From the NCBI RefSeq assembly GCF_026013545.1, contig NZ_JAPDOG010000023.1:1-64000 (forward strand): a stretch of 64,000 nt of DNA, in the 5' to 3' direction. Below the pieces are notes generated by a model, which made no database searches, had not been told where the DNA came from, and saw only the letters and a list, made by a program, of their open reading frames with translations. Source of the stretch: Defluviimonas salinarum. Lineage in GTDB: Bacteria > Pseudomonadota > Alphaproteobacteria > Rhodobacterales > Rhodobacteraceae. The stretch's first letter is position 1; every line of letters starts with the position of its first letter. The translations under genes and the position numbers were made by a program. This document shows, in pieces, positions 16,400 to 25,565 of the stretch.

Positions 16400-17005
16400 T
16401 CAGCCCGCCCGCGTCAGGTCGGCGGTCAGGGCGCCGATATCGCCCTTGCGGCGGTCGAGCATCGCGCCGATCTCGGTGCGCTCGGCCGCGAGCATGTTCA
16501 CGCCCTCGATGATGATGTTGAAGAAAAGATCGCGGCCGGACTTGTCGAAGACGTGCCAGTCGACGCGGAACGGCGCCTGGCCGCGCAGATGCGCGACCGA
16601 GCGCACCTCGTAGAAGCTCTTCAGCGGTCGCGCGTCGGAGACCTCGATCCTGCCACCGATGAACTCGCGGAAGCGGCGCCCGTACTTGCGCGCCATATAG
16701 CCCTGGAACGCCTTGATATAGGCCGCCATCTGCGCCTTGCTGGCGCGCCGCCCGGCCGGGCCGAGCGCGCTCTGGGCGATATAGCGGACATCGGCGTAAC
16801 GCACGAAGATCGCCTCGAAAGAGCGCAGCATCGCGCTTTCGGACTTGCCGGAGTTGATCACGCCGTTGACCTCGTCCACGACCCGGTCGACCAGGGCCCG
16901 TGCCTCGCCGACGGTGAGCGCCCCGGCCACGCCCGGAAGGTGCGCCAGCGCGAGGCCTGCGGGAAGGGTTGCGAGCAGGTGACGGCGGGAGATGTTACTG
17001 GCCAT
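16400..17005 (-). CDS. MlaC-like phospholipid-binding periplasmic protein
   Basis: A 201-residue exported protein of the MlaC/Ttg2D family, which ferries phospholipids across the periplasm between an outer-membrane MlaA lipoprotein and an inner-membrane Mla complex. The N-terminus MASNISRRHLLATLPAG is a twin-arginine-type signal. The body (ARALVDRVVDEVNGVI, AIFVRYADVRYIAQSALG, GYMARKYGRRF) follows the family pattern. The start lies behind GAGGATCCCT. It overlaps the 3' end of the MlaA-like gene by 11 bases, so the two are translationally coupled. The MlaFEDB genes are not in this window. Confidence 0.88.
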   Translation of the reverse strand: MASNISRRHLLATLPAGLALAHLPGVAGALTVGEARALVDRVVDEVNGVINSGKSESAMLRSFEAIFVRYADVRYIAQSALGPAGRRASKAQMAAYIKAFQGYMARKYGRRFREFIGGRIEVSDARPLKSFYEVRSVAHLRGQAPFRVDWHVFDKSGRDLFFNIIIEGVNMLAAERTEIGAMLDRRKGDIGALTADLTRAG

Positions 17006-17750
17006 AGGGATCCTCGTAGGGGTCGAAGACGTCGGTTTCGATGCCAAGCTCGAAGCGGCGGTTCTGCAGGTAGATGAGCCGCATCTGCGCGTAGCTGTCC
17101 GCGCTTTCATATAGGATCGAGTCGATCGTCTCGCCATAGAGCTGGCGGTCGGCTGCCCGTCCGCCCAGCCGCGCCGCGACGATGTAATAGGCTTCGGGCG
17201 CGCCGACGAGGATGCTGACCGGGTCGACGAAGAGATCGGCGACCCAGCCGATCGCGTCGCGCTCCGTCGTGGGGCCGGCGAAGGGCACGACCAGGTAAGC
17301 GCCTTCCGGCGCGCCCCAGACATGCAGCGTCTCGCCGAAATCGGTACTCTCGGCATGGATGCCCATCGCGGTCGCCGGGTCCAGCAGGCCGCCGACGCCG
17401 ATCGTCGTATTGATCGCGAAGCGCAGCGTGTTCTGCAATGCCGGTCCCGGGCGCACCTGCAGCACGCTGTTCACCGCCGAGCCGGGCATGTCGAGGTTGC
17501 TCGCGAAGTTGCTGAGCGAGGTCGCGACCGGCTCCGGCAGGAACGGCTTCCTGTCTGGCTTGCCGCCGCCGAAGAGCGCCCGGTCCATTGCCAGGTTCTC
17601 CTCGTGAACGGCCCGGTTCTGCGCCTCGTGGGGATCGTTGAACTCTACGCCGGGGGGCGGCGCGGCGCAGCCCGCGAGAAGCCAGGTTAAAGCGAGGACC
17701 GGTCCGAGCGACCGGCCGCGGATCGCGGAATCAATAGAAGTGTCCGACAT
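16995..17750 (-). CDS. MlaA/VacJ family outer-membrane lipoprotein
   Basis: A 251-residue lipoprotein with signal peptide and lipobox ending LLAGC (cysteine near residue 28). The mature part shows the VacJ hallmarks FNDPHEAQNRAVHEENLAMDRALF, NTTIGVGGLLDPA, FGETLHVWGAPEGAYLVVPFAGPTT and RDAIGWVADLF. MlaA removes misplaced phospholipid from the outer leaflet of the outer membrane and hands it to MlaC, whose gene overlaps this one by 11 bases. The C-terminal DPYEDPYGQ tail is unremarkable. First gene of the two-gene minus-strand unit. Confidence 0.92.
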   Translation of the reverse strand: MSDTSIDSAIRGRSLGPVLALTWLLAGCAAPPPGVEFNDPHEAQNRAVHEENLAMDRALFGGGKPDRKPFLPEPVATSLSNFASNLDMPGSAVNSVLQVRPGPALQNTLRFAINTTIGVGGLLDPATAMGIHAESTDFGETLHVWGAPEGAYLVVPFAGPTTERDAIGWVADLFVDPVSILVGAPEAYYIVAARLGGRAADRQLYGETIDSILYESADSYAQMRLIYLQNRRFELGIETDVFDPYEDPYGQ

Positions 17751-17954
17751 CTGCCCCTTACGCCCTCGCTATAGCGACGTTGCGTGACCCTGCCCCGATT
17801 CAAGGCTTAGAAGCCATAACCGCCGGAGGCAAGCCGCAAGCGGAGCAGATCGGCTCGGGCCGGTGTTTTGCCGTGACCGACCGCCGCGTCCGGGCTTTCG
17901 TTCGGCGCGCGCCGGGGGTAACTTCCGCCGAAACTGGAATCGGGAGATTGCGAC

Positions 17955-18419
17955 ATGGCCGGAAAGATCGACGCACGCTTGGCAGACCTTGGCATCACCC
18001 TGCCGGACGCCCCCGCGCCGGCGGCGAATTACGTGCCCTATGTGCGGACGGGCGACCTCGTCTTCGTTTCTGGCCAGATCAGCCAGGGCCCGGACGGCCT
18101 GATCAAGGGCAGGCTCGGCGCCGACATGGCGGTCGCGGACGGGGCCGAGGCCGCGCGGCGCTGCGGGCTCAGCCTTCTGGCGCAGGCCCGCGCCGCGCTC
18201 GGCGGCGATCTCGACCGGATCGTGCGGGTGGTCAAGCTTACCGGCTTCGTGAACTCGACGCCGGACTTCACCGACCAGCCGAAGGTGATCAACGGCTGCT
18301 CCGACCTCATGGTCGAGGTGCTCGGCGATGCCGGCCGCCATGCCCGCGCCGCGGTCTCGGCGCCGGCGTTGCCGCTCGGCGTCGCGGTCGAGATCGAGGC
18401 CGTGTTCCAGGTCGCATGA
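17955..18419 (+). CDS. RidA/YjgF family protein
   Basis: A 154-residue protein of the Rid superfamily. Members typically hydrolyse reactive enamine/imine intermediates made by PLP enzymes. LVFVSGQISQGPDG is the first conserved block, VVKLTGFVNSTPDFTDQPKVING the middle, and GRHARAAVSAPALPLGVAVEIEAV carries the conserved arginine of the active pocket. The length is longer than RidA itself (about 128 residues), matching the YjgH-like Rid subgroup common in alphaproteobacteria. A GGGAG ribosome site precedes the start. The stop overlaps the next start (ATGA). Confidence 0.9.
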   Translation: MAGKIDARLADLGITLPDAPAPAANYVPYVRTGDLVFVSGQISQGPDGLIKGRLGADMAVADGAEAARRCGLSLLAQARAALGGDLDRIVRVVKLTGFVNSTPDFTDQPKVINGCSDLMVEVLGDAGRHARAAVSAPALPLGVAVEIEAVFQVA

Positions 18420-19198
18420 TGGCGCCGCGGCCGGTTTCGCTGCCCGCCGCCTTCCTGACCGCCCCCATCGCCCATCGCGGGCTCCACGACCGCAGCGCGG
18501 GCCGGCCGGAGAATTCTCTGGCCGCGTTCCGCGCGGCGGTCGCGGCGGGGGTCGGGATCGAGTGCGACATCCAGCCTTCGGCCGACGGCGTGCCGATGGT
18601 GTTCCACGATTACGACCTGCGGCGCCTGACCGGGGTGCCGGGCCGGGTCGGCAGCCGTACGGCGGCGGAGCTGGGCACGCTGAAGCTCCTTGGCGGTGCG
18701 GACTGCGTGCCGACGCTCGCCGAGATGCTCGCGCTCGTCGCGGGCCGGGTGCCGCTGCTCATCGAGATCAAGGACCAGGACGGCGCGATGGGGCCCGATG
18801 TCGGCCCGCTGGAACGGGCGGTGGACGCGGCGCTCCGCGACTATGCCGGGCCGGTGGCGCTGATGTCCTTCAATCCCCATTCCGTGGCCGCGCTCGCCGC
18901 GGCCGCGCCCGACCGTCCGCGCGGGCTCGTCACCTCGGCCTACACGGCGGCCGACTGGCCGCTCCTGCCCGCCGCGGTGCGGGACCGACTGCGCGAGATC
19001 CCCGATTACGACCGGGTCGGCGCGAGCTTCATCTCGCACGAGGCCGCCGATCTCGGCCGCGACCGTGTGGCCGAGCTGAAGCGGGCGGGCGCGGTGGTGC
19101 TGTGCTGGACCGTGCGTTCGCCCGAGGCCGAGGCCAAGGCGCGCCAGGTCGCCGCGAACGTCACCTTCGAGGGCTATGCCGCGCCGGTTCCGGCTTGA
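18416..19198 (+). CDS. Glycerophosphodiester phosphodiesterase family protein
   Basis: A 260-residue phosphodiesterase of the GDPD family (PLC-like TIM barrel), predicted to release glycerol 3-phosphate from glycerophosphodiesters. Catalytic and metal motifs are IAHRGLHD, ENSLAAFRAAVAAGVGIECDIQPSADG with the E-x-D pair, VFHDYDLRRLTG, and LIEIKDQDG. No signal peptide is seen, so it is cytosolic. The start at 18416 overlaps the RidA stop; the ATG at 18419 is an equal alternative. It may act in salvage of phospholipid headgroups, which would fit an organism using choline and betaine, but this is inference. Confidence 0.9.
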   Translation: MMAPRPVSLPAAFLTAPIAHRGLHDRSAGRPENSLAAFRAAVAAGVGIECDIQPSADGVPMVFHDYDLRRLTGVPGRVGSRTAAELGTLKLLGGADCVPTLAEMLALVAGRVPLLIEIKDQDGAMGPDVGPLERAVDAALRDYAGPVALMSFNPHSVAALAAAAPDRPRGLVTSAYTAADWPLLPAAVRDRLREIPDYDRVGASFISHEAADLGRDRVAELKRAGAVVLCWTVRSPEAEAKARQVAANVTFEGYAAPVPA

Positions 19199-19247
19199 CG
19201 CGGGCGGGGGCGCCTCCCCAAGTCAGGGGGGAGGAACCCGCCCGCCC

Positions 19248-20426
<1,179 letters not shown>

Positions 20427-20432
20427 TCCTGC

Positions 20433-20466
20433 CTTCATCTTGCTGCAAATATCCCCGCCGGAGGCA
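20433..20466 (+). repeat. 34-bp intergenic repeat, copy 1
   Basis: Begins CTTCATCTTGCTGCAAATAT and ends CCCCGCCGGAGGCA, starting 6 bp after the stop codon of the acyltransferase-like gene. Two related copies lie at 44461-44494 and 54330-54363, each also just after a TGA stop. This copy forms the left arm of a long stem-loop. Confidence 0.75.
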
Positions 20467-20496
20467 TTGAAGTTTTTCTCCTCCGGCGGGAGTATT
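20448..20496. terminator. 17-bp stem-loop built from repeat copy 1 and an inverted partial copy
   Basis: The left arm 20448-20464 (AATATCCCCGCCGGAGG) pairs with the right arm 20480-20496 over 17 positions with two non-Watson-Crick pairs. The loop of 15 bases is T-rich. It lies between the acyltransferase-like gene and the GST gene and can fold on either strand, so it may act as a terminator or RNA stability element. Confidence 0.6.
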
Positions 20497-20525
20497 CGCG
20501 GCGAGATGCAAGGGAGTGCCACGTC

Positions 20526-21140
20526 ATGGCCGCCGACCTCATCCTCTATTCGAACCCGATGTCGCGCGGTCGGATCGCGCGCTGGATGCTGGAGGAGGCG
20601 GGCCAGCCCTACGAGGTGCGCTACCTCGACTACGGCGAGGCGATGAAGGCGCCGGACTATCTCGCGATCAACCCGATGGGCAAGGTGCCGGCGCTGGTCC
20701 ACAAGGGCCGCATCGTCACCGAATATGCCGCGATCTGCGCCTATCTCGCCGACGCCTTCCCCGAGGCCGGGCTCGCGCCGGAGGACCGCTCGGCCTATTA
20801 CCGCTGGCTGTTTTTCGGGGCCGGGCCGTTCGAGGCGGCGGTGATCGCCAAGATCTGCGGCTGGATCGTTCCGGACGAGCAACGCGGGCGGGTCGGCTTC
20901 GGCCCGCTCGACATCGCGCTCGACGCGCTCGAACGCGCGGTGAGCGCGCATCCTTACCTGGCGGGCGACAGATTCTCCGCCGCCGATGTCGCGACCGGGT
21001 CGCAGATCGGCTTCGGGATGCATTTCGGCACGATCGAGAAGCGCCCAGCGCTCGAAGCCTACTGGGCGCGGATCAGCGAGCGCCCGGCGCTGATGCGCGC
21101 AAGCGCGGCCGATGACGCGGCGCGAAGCGAAAAGGAGTGA
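20526..21140 (+). CDS. Glutathione S-transferase family protein
   Basis: A 204-residue cytosolic GST with the N-terminal thioredoxin-fold domain (ILYSNPMSRGRIARWMLEEAG, then NPMGKVPALVHKGRIVTEYAAICAYLADAFP with the cis-proline and the glutathione-binding E-[YS]-AAI block) and an all-helical C-terminal domain. The conserved N-capping block of the second domain reads FSAADVATG. A serine near residue 13 is the probable catalytic residue. The start follows AAGGGAG. The substrate is unknown. The next gene starts 4 bp downstream. Confidence 0.9.
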   Translation: MAADLILYSNPMSRGRIARWMLEEAGQPYEVRYLDYGEAMKAPDYLAINPMGKVPALVHKGRIVTEYAAICAYLADAFPEAGLAPEDRSAYYRWLFFGAGPFEAAVIAKICGWIVPDEQRGRVGFGPLDIALDALERAVSAHPYLAGDRFSAADVATGSQIGFGMHFGTIEKRPALEAYWARISERPALMRASAADDAARSEKE

Positions 21141-21144
21141 CGCA

Positions 21145-21507
21145 ATGGCGGACCTTTTGACCGAAGCCGAACGCAAGGCCGAGCTGCCCGCGCTGGGCGA
21201 CGCCGGATGGGGGGCGGTCGAGGGCCGCGACGCGATCCGCAAGATCTGGAAGTTCAGGAACTTCTCCGAAGCCTGGGGCTTCATGTCCCGCGCGGCGCTC
21301 CAGGCCGAGAAACTGAACCACCACCCGGAATGGTCGAACGTCTACAACGTGGTCGACGTGACGCTGACCACGCATGATTGCGGCGGTCTGTCGGCGCTCG
21401 ACCTCACGCTCGCGAAGCGGATGGACAAGATCGCCGGCGCCGCCGAGGTGCAGCGCGACCATTCCGAGCCCGTCACCTGCCTTTGCGAGATCCACGCCCG
21501 CAAGTAG
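21145..21507 (+). CDS. phhB: 4a-Hydroxytetrahydrobiopterin dehydratase (pterin carbinolamine dehydratase)
   Basis: A 120-residue pterin-4a-carbinolamine dehydratase, which recycles the pterin cofactor after aromatic amino acid hydroxylation and can also act in other pterin or molybdopterin processes. The active-site block is EKLNHHPEWSNVYNVVDV, followed by LTTHDCGGLSALDLTLAKRMD. AAGGAG sits six bases before the ATG. The length is slightly above the 100-110 residues of typical PCDs because of a C-terminal extension (about 20 residues). A phenylalanine hydroxylase gene is not in the window. Confidence 0.93.
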   Translation: MADLLTEAERKAELPALGDAGWGAVEGRDAIRKIWKFRNFSEAWGFMSRAALQAEKLNHHPEWSNVYNVVDVTLTTHDCGGLSALDLTLAKRMDKIAGAAEVQRDHSEPVTCLCEIHARK

Positions 21508-21510
21508 GGC

Positions 21511-21993
21511 TCAGAGCTTCTCCAGCAGCGCCTCGCCGGTCGAAAGGCTGCACTGGCCGATTGGGTCAAGCTCGAAGGCGGTCACAACCCCGTCCTCCAC
21601 CACCATCGCGTAGCGGCGCGAGCGGCCGAACATGCCGGCGGCGGGATTGTCGTAGGTGAGCCCCAGCGCGCGGGCGAAGGCGCCGTCGGCATCGGCCAGA
21701 AGCGTGATACCCGCCGCCGTCGCGCCCGTGGTCTCGCCCCAGTAGCGCATCACATGGGCGTCGTTGACCGAAACGCAGATGATCTCCTCGACGCCTCTCG
21801 CGCGAAGCGCGGGGGCGCTGCGGATGAAGCCCGGCAGATGCGCCGAATCGCAGGTCGGCGTAAACGCCCCCGGCACCGCGAAGAGCACCACCTTGCGGCC
21901 CGCGAGCCGCGGCGACAGGCGGACCGTCTCCGGTCCGCCCGCGCCGATCCTGAGAAGCTCCGCCTCCGGCAGGCGCCCGCCCGCGGCGATCAC
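21511..21993 (-). CDS. Prx5-type peroxiredoxin, second of a tandem pair
   Basis: A 160-residue atypical 2-Cys peroxiredoxin of the Prx5 family. The peroxidatic cysteine is C48 in VPGAFTPTCDSAHLPGF. Further blocks are EIICVSVNDAHVMRYWGE, GITLLADADGAFARALGL and GMFGRSRRYAMVVEDG. The C-terminal QCSLSTGEALLEKL mirrors the same region in its neighbour. The gene starts 2 bp after the stop of the upstream Prx5 gene, so the pair is a tandem duplication in one operon. It converges on the PCD gene with 3 bp between stops. Confidence 0.92.
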   Translation of the reverse strand: MIAAGGRLPEAELLRIGAGGPETVRLSPRLAGRKVVLFAVPGAFTPTCDSAHLPGFIRSAPALRARGVEEIICVSVNDAHVMRYWGETTGATAAGITLLADADGAFARALGLTYDNPAAGMFGRSRRYAMVVEDGVVTAFELDPIGQCSLSTGEALLEKL

Positions 21994-21995
21994 GC

Positions 21996-22481
21996 TCAGA
22001 TCTCCGCCAGCAGGTGTTCGCCGGTCGAGATGTCGCAGACCCCCGGCTTGTCGACCCTCGCGGCGGTGATCACCCCGTCGTCGAGCACCAGCGCATAGCG
22101 GTTCGAGCGCCCGATCAGGCCGAGATGCGGCGCGGTGAACTCCATGCCGAGCGTCTTGGTGAAGCTGCCGTCGGCATCGCCCAGAAAGCTGATCCCGGCC
22201 GCCGTGGCACCGGTCGATTCGCCCCAGGCCTTGAGCACGAAGGGATCGTTGACGGCGATGCAGATGATCTCGTCCACGCCCTTCGCCCGGAAGGCGTCGG
22301 CGGTCTTGACGAAGCTCGGGATGTGAATGCCGGTGCAGGGGCCGGTATAAGCGCCGGGCAGTCCAAAAACCACGACTTTTCGGCCCTTCAGCCGCTCGGA
22401 AAGCTTAACTTCCCGCGGCCCCTCGGTGCCCATTTCCACGAATGTCGCCTCCGGCAGCCGGTCGCCCTTGGAAAGTGCCAT
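21996..22481 (-). CDS. Prx5-type peroxiredoxin, first of a tandem pair
   Basis: A 161-residue Prx5-family peroxiredoxin. The active-site block reads LPGAYTGPCTGIHIPSF with the peroxidatic cysteine at C49. This keeps the P-x3-T-x2-C pattern but departs from the usual PGAFTPTC seen in its neighbour. Other blocks (IICIAVNDPFVLKAWGE, GISFLGDADGSFTKTLGMEF) are family-like. The start MALSKGDRLPE is chosen because upstream in-frame residues are not conserved and GAGAGGATGAGAG precedes it. It is divergent from the ferredoxin reductase-like gene across 73 bp. Confidence 0.92.
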   Translation of the reverse strand: MALSKGDRLPEATFVEMGTEGPREVKLSERLKGRKVVVFGLPGAYTGPCTGIHIPSFVKTADAFRAKGVDEIICIAVNDPFVLKAWGESTGATAAGISFLGDADGSFTKTLGMEFTAPHLGLIGRSNRYALVLDDGVITAARVDKPGVCDISTGEHLLAEI

Positions 22482-22554
22482 TCTCTCATCCTCTCGCGTT
22501 GCGTTTTCCCGAACCCACGATATAGGCTCCCCGCGACCGGCGACCAGAGGGAGA

Positions 22555-23763
22555 ATGGGCATGGGCGGGATCGTTATCATCGGCGCGGGCCAGGCCGGTG
22601 CCTCTCTTGCAGCGAAGCTGCGCGCCCTTGGCTATGACGGGAAGGTCACGATGATCGGCGAGGAGCCGGCGCCGCCCTACCAGCGCCCGCCGCTGTCGAA
22701 GGGCTACCTGCTCGGCGACATGGAACTGGAGCGGCTCTATCTCCGCGCGCCGGCCTTCTGGGAGGAGCAGGGCATCACGCTGAAGCTCGGCGCGCCGGTG
22801 ACCGCGATCGACCGCACCGCGAAGACCGTGCGGGTGAACGGCGAGACGATCTCCTACGACCAACTCGCGCTGACCACCGGCTCGCGCCCAAGGCGGCTGC
22901 CGGCGGCGGTGGGTGGCGATCTGAAGGGCGTCTACACCGTCCGCACGCTCGCCGATGTCGACGCGATGGCCCCGGAATTCGAGGCCGGGCGCAAGCTTCT
23001 CATCGTGGGCGGCGGCTATATCGGGCTCGAGGCGGCGGCGGTCGGTGCCAAGCTCGGGCTGGAGGTGACGCTGATCGAGATGGCGCCGCGCATCCTCCAG
23101 CGGGTGGCCGCGCCCGAGACCTCGGACTATTTCCGCAAGGCCCATGCCGATCACGGCGTGTCGATCCTCGAGAACACCGGCCTCGACCGGCTGACGGGCG
23201 AGGGGCGGGTGTCCGGCGCCGTCTTGTCGGATGGCCGCGAGATCGCCGTCGACTTCGTCATCGTCGGCGTCGGCATCACGCCGCTCACGATCCTCGCCGA
23301 GGAGGCGGGGCTGGAGATCGAGAACGGCATCCGCACCGATGCGTTCGGCCGCACCTCCGATCCGGCGATCTGGGCGGCGGGCGATTGCGCCTCGTTCCCG
23401 CACGAGGGCGGGCGGATCCGGCTCGAAAGCGTCGGCAACGCCATCGACCAAGCCGAGATCGTCGCCGAGAACATGCTCGGCGCGGAGAAGCCCTATGCGG
23501 CCAAGCCGTGGTTCTGGTCCGACCAGTACGACGTGAAGCTTCAGATCGCCGGGCTCAACACCGGTTACGACCGGATCGTGACCCGGGGCGAGGGCGCCTC
23601 GGTCAGCTTCTGGTACTACAGGGGCGACAAGCTCCTCGCAATCGATGCGATGAACGACGCCCGCGCCTACATGATCGGAAAGCGCCTGATCGAGGCGGGG
23701 AAGTCGCCCGATCCGGCGGTGATCGCGGACCCCGCTTCCGATCTCAAGGCGCTCCTGAAGTAG
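22555..23763 (+). CDS. FAD/NAD(P)H ferredoxin reductase-like protein
   Basis: A 402-residue flavoprotein of the rubredoxin/ferredoxin reductase group (BphA4/PdR type) that moves electrons from NAD(P)H to a small iron-sulfur protein. The FAD site is VIIGAGQAGASLAAKLRALG, the substrate-side block is PYQRPPLSKGYL, the NAD site is LLIVGGGYIGLEAAAVGAKLG, and the second FAD contact is AIWAAGDCASFP. The C-terminal reductase domain includes WFWSDQYDVKLQIAG. The start at 22555 follows GAGGGAG; ATG 22561 is possible. No ferredoxin or oxygenase gene is adjacent, so the partner is unknown. rsmD starts directly after its stop. Confidence 0.92.
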   Translation: MGMGGIVIIGAGQAGASLAAKLRALGYDGKVTMIGEEPAPPYQRPPLSKGYLLGDMELERLYLRAPAFWEEQGITLKLGAPVTAIDRTAKTVRVNGETISYDQLALTTGSRPRRLPAAVGGDLKGVYTVRTLADVDAMAPEFEAGRKLLIVGGGYIGLEAAAVGAKLGLEVTLIEMAPRILQRVAAPETSDYFRKAHADHGVSILENTGLDRLTGEGRVSGAVLSDGREIAVDFVIVGVGITPLTILAEEAGLEIENGIRTDAFGRTSDPAIWAAGDCASFPHEGGRIRLESVGNAIDQAEIVAENMLGAEKPYAAKPWFWSDQYDVKLQIAGLNTGYDRIVTRGEGASVSFWYYRGDKLLAIDAMNDARAYMIGKRLIEAGKSPDPAVIADPASDLKALLK

Positions 23764-24327
23764 ATGCGGATCATCGGCGGAGCGCGGCGCGGGCTGAAGC
23801 TCGCCGAGGTCGGCGCGGGCGATGCGGCGGCGCATCTCCGGCCGACGTCGGACCGGGTCCGCGAGGCGATCTTCAACCTCCTGATCAACGGCCCCTACGG
23901 CAATCCGGTCGAGGGCGCGCGGGTGCTCGACCTCTTCGCCGGGACCGGCGCGCTCGGGCTCGAGGCGCTCTCGCGCGGCGCGGCGCGGGTGGCTTTCGTC
24001 GATGACGGCACAGCGGCGCGGGCGCTTTTGCGGCAGAACATCGAGAAGATGCAGGCGATGGGCGTCACCGATGTCTGGCGCCGCGACGCGACCCGGATGG
24101 GGCCGAACCGGGGGGCGGGCTACGACCTCGTCTTCCTCGATCCGCCCTATGGCAAGGGCATGGGCGAAGCGGCGCTCGCCTCCTGCATCGAGGGTGGCTG
24201 GCTCGCGCCCGGCGCGATCGTCGTCTGGGAGGAGAGCGCCGCACCGGTCCCGCCCGAGGGGGTCGAGGTCCTTGACCAGCGCCGCTACGGTGACACCCTG
24301 ATCACGATCCTCCGCGCCCCGGCCTGA
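23764..24327 (+). CDS. rsmD: 16S rRNA (guanine966-N2)-methyltransferase RsmD
   Basis: A 187-residue SAM-dependent methyltransferase that methylates G966 of 16S rRNA. MRIIGGARRGLKL and LRPTSDRVREAIFNLL are the family N-terminus, LDLFAGTGALGLEALSRGAA binds SAM, and the catalytic motif is FLDPPYGKG. The ATG abuts the preceding TAG without any spacer, so it is probably translated together with the reductase gene. Length and motifs are normal. Confidence 0.95.
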   Translation: MRIIGGARRGLKLAEVGAGDAAAHLRPTSDRVREAIFNLLINGPYGNPVEGARVLDLFAGTGALGLEALSRGAARVAFVDDGTAARALLRQNIEKMQAMGVTDVWRRDATRMGPNRGAGYDLVFLDPPYGKGMGEAALASCIEGGWLAPGAIVVWEESAAPVPPEGVEVLDQRRYGDTLITILRAPA

Positions 24328-24404
24328 CGCCGGGGAGAAGCGTCGCAAACAGGCGGCCAATTCCGAAAAATTTCCGCTATGGCGCAAAACACGGCCGGTG
24401 GCTG

Positions 24405-24420
24405 CCGTTCTAGCGAACGG
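24405..24420. promoter_or_regulatory. Inverted repeat CCGTTC-TAGC-GAACGG before LysR gene
   Basis: Perfect 6-bp arms and a 4-base spacer, 28 bp upstream of the LysR-type gene start. Related TTCCG/CGGAA tracts flank it at 24361-24377 and 24421-24428. It is a candidate autoregulatory operator, with no independent support. Confidence 0.35.
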
Positions 24421-24448
24421 ATTCGGAAAACCTGAAAGGGCGCGCGCG

Positions 24449-25438
24449 ATGGCCGATTCAATCAGCAAGGTGATCACGCTGCGCGGCCTGGAGGTTTTCG
24501 ACGAACTCGCGCGCACGGGATCGCTGCAGGAGACCGCCCGCAAGCTCGGCCTCAGCCCGCCGGCGGCCTCGCAGCAACTGAGAAACCTCGAAGCCGCGCT
24601 GGGCGTCGATCTCGTCGATCACGGCCGCCGCCCGTTGGAGCCGACACGGGCGGGGCGCGCCTACCTCTCGCATGCCCGTGCCGCACTCGCGCATCTGCGG
24701 CAGGGCGCGGCGGAGCTGTCGCTGATGGATCTCAGGCGGCTCCGCAGCCTCAGGCTCGGCATCATCGACGATTTCGACGGCGAGGTGACGCCGAAGCTCG
24801 CGGTCGCGCTCGCGGCGATGCTGACACCTTGCGATCTTTCGCTGCGGACCGCCCTGAGCCACACGATCCTCGCCGATGTCGCCGAGCGGCGGATCGACCT
24901 CGGGGTGGCGGCGCGCGCCCATGACCTGCCCGAGGGCGTGGTGGAGACGCCGCTCCTGCGCGATCCCTTCGTTCTCGCGGTTCCGCACGGCCGCCTTCCA
25001 GGGCCGCCCGACTCGATCGCGGCGCTCGGGTCGCTGCCGTTCCTGCGCTACGAGAAGAGCCAGATCATCGGCCGGCAGATCGCGACCCATCTCGCGCGGT
25101 TGAAGCTGGCGCCGCAGGGGCGGATCGAGCTTGACAGCAACCAGGCGCTGTTCGGGCTCGTCGCGAATGGCGCGGGCTGGGCGATCACCACGCCGCTCGG
25201 CTATCTGCGGGCGCGGCGCTTCCACGGCCAGGTCGATCTCTATCCGCTGCCTTTCGCGGGCTTCTCGCGGGTGATCTCGCTCTTTCACCAATCGGACTGG
25301 ACCGACGAGGTCTCCGGCGTTATCGGCGGCACGCTGCGCGGCATCCTGCGCCGGCAGGTGGTGGAGCCGGGCGTGTCGGCGCTGCCCTGGCTCGAAGGCG
25401 GGCTCGCGCTCCTGCCGACCGAACCGGCGCCGGACTGA
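24449..25438 (+). CDS. LysR-type transcriptional regulator
   Basis: A 329-residue LTTR. The N-terminal winged helix-turn-helix covers residues 8-68 (LRGLEVFDELARTGSLQETA, LGLSPPAASQQLRNLEAALG). The C-terminal periplasmic-binding-like effector domain starts near residue 98 (LRLGIIDDFDGEV). It is encoded just before, and on the same strand as, the second dimethylglycine dehydrogenase-like gene (127 bp gap), which makes that gene a likely target. The effector is unknown. The start follows AAAGGG. Confidence 0.92.
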   Translation: MADSISKVITLRGLEVFDELARTGSLQETARKLGLSPPAASQQLRNLEAALGVDLVDHGRRPLEPTRAGRAYLSHARAALAHLRQGAAELSLMDLRRLRSLRLGIIDDFDGEVTPKLAVALAAMLTPCDLSLRTALSHTILADVAERRIDLGVAARAHDLPEGVVETPLLRDPFVLAVPHGRLPGPPDSIAALGSLPFLRYEKSQIIGRQIATHLARLKLAPQGRIELDSNQALFGLVANGAGWAITTPLGYLRARRFHGQVDLYPLPFAGFSRVISLFHQSDWTDEVSGVIGGTLRGILRRQVVEPGVSALPWLEGGLALLPTEPAPD

Positions 25439-25565
25439 TCGGGCAGGGCGGGAGTTTCGGTTTCCCCGACCCGCCGAAACCGTTTTTCGAAATCGGGCCG
25501 CGCCGGATTGACCGGAGGCCGGGGTTCCGCGCTCATGCTCCAAAGACTGCAATCGGAGGCGCGCC

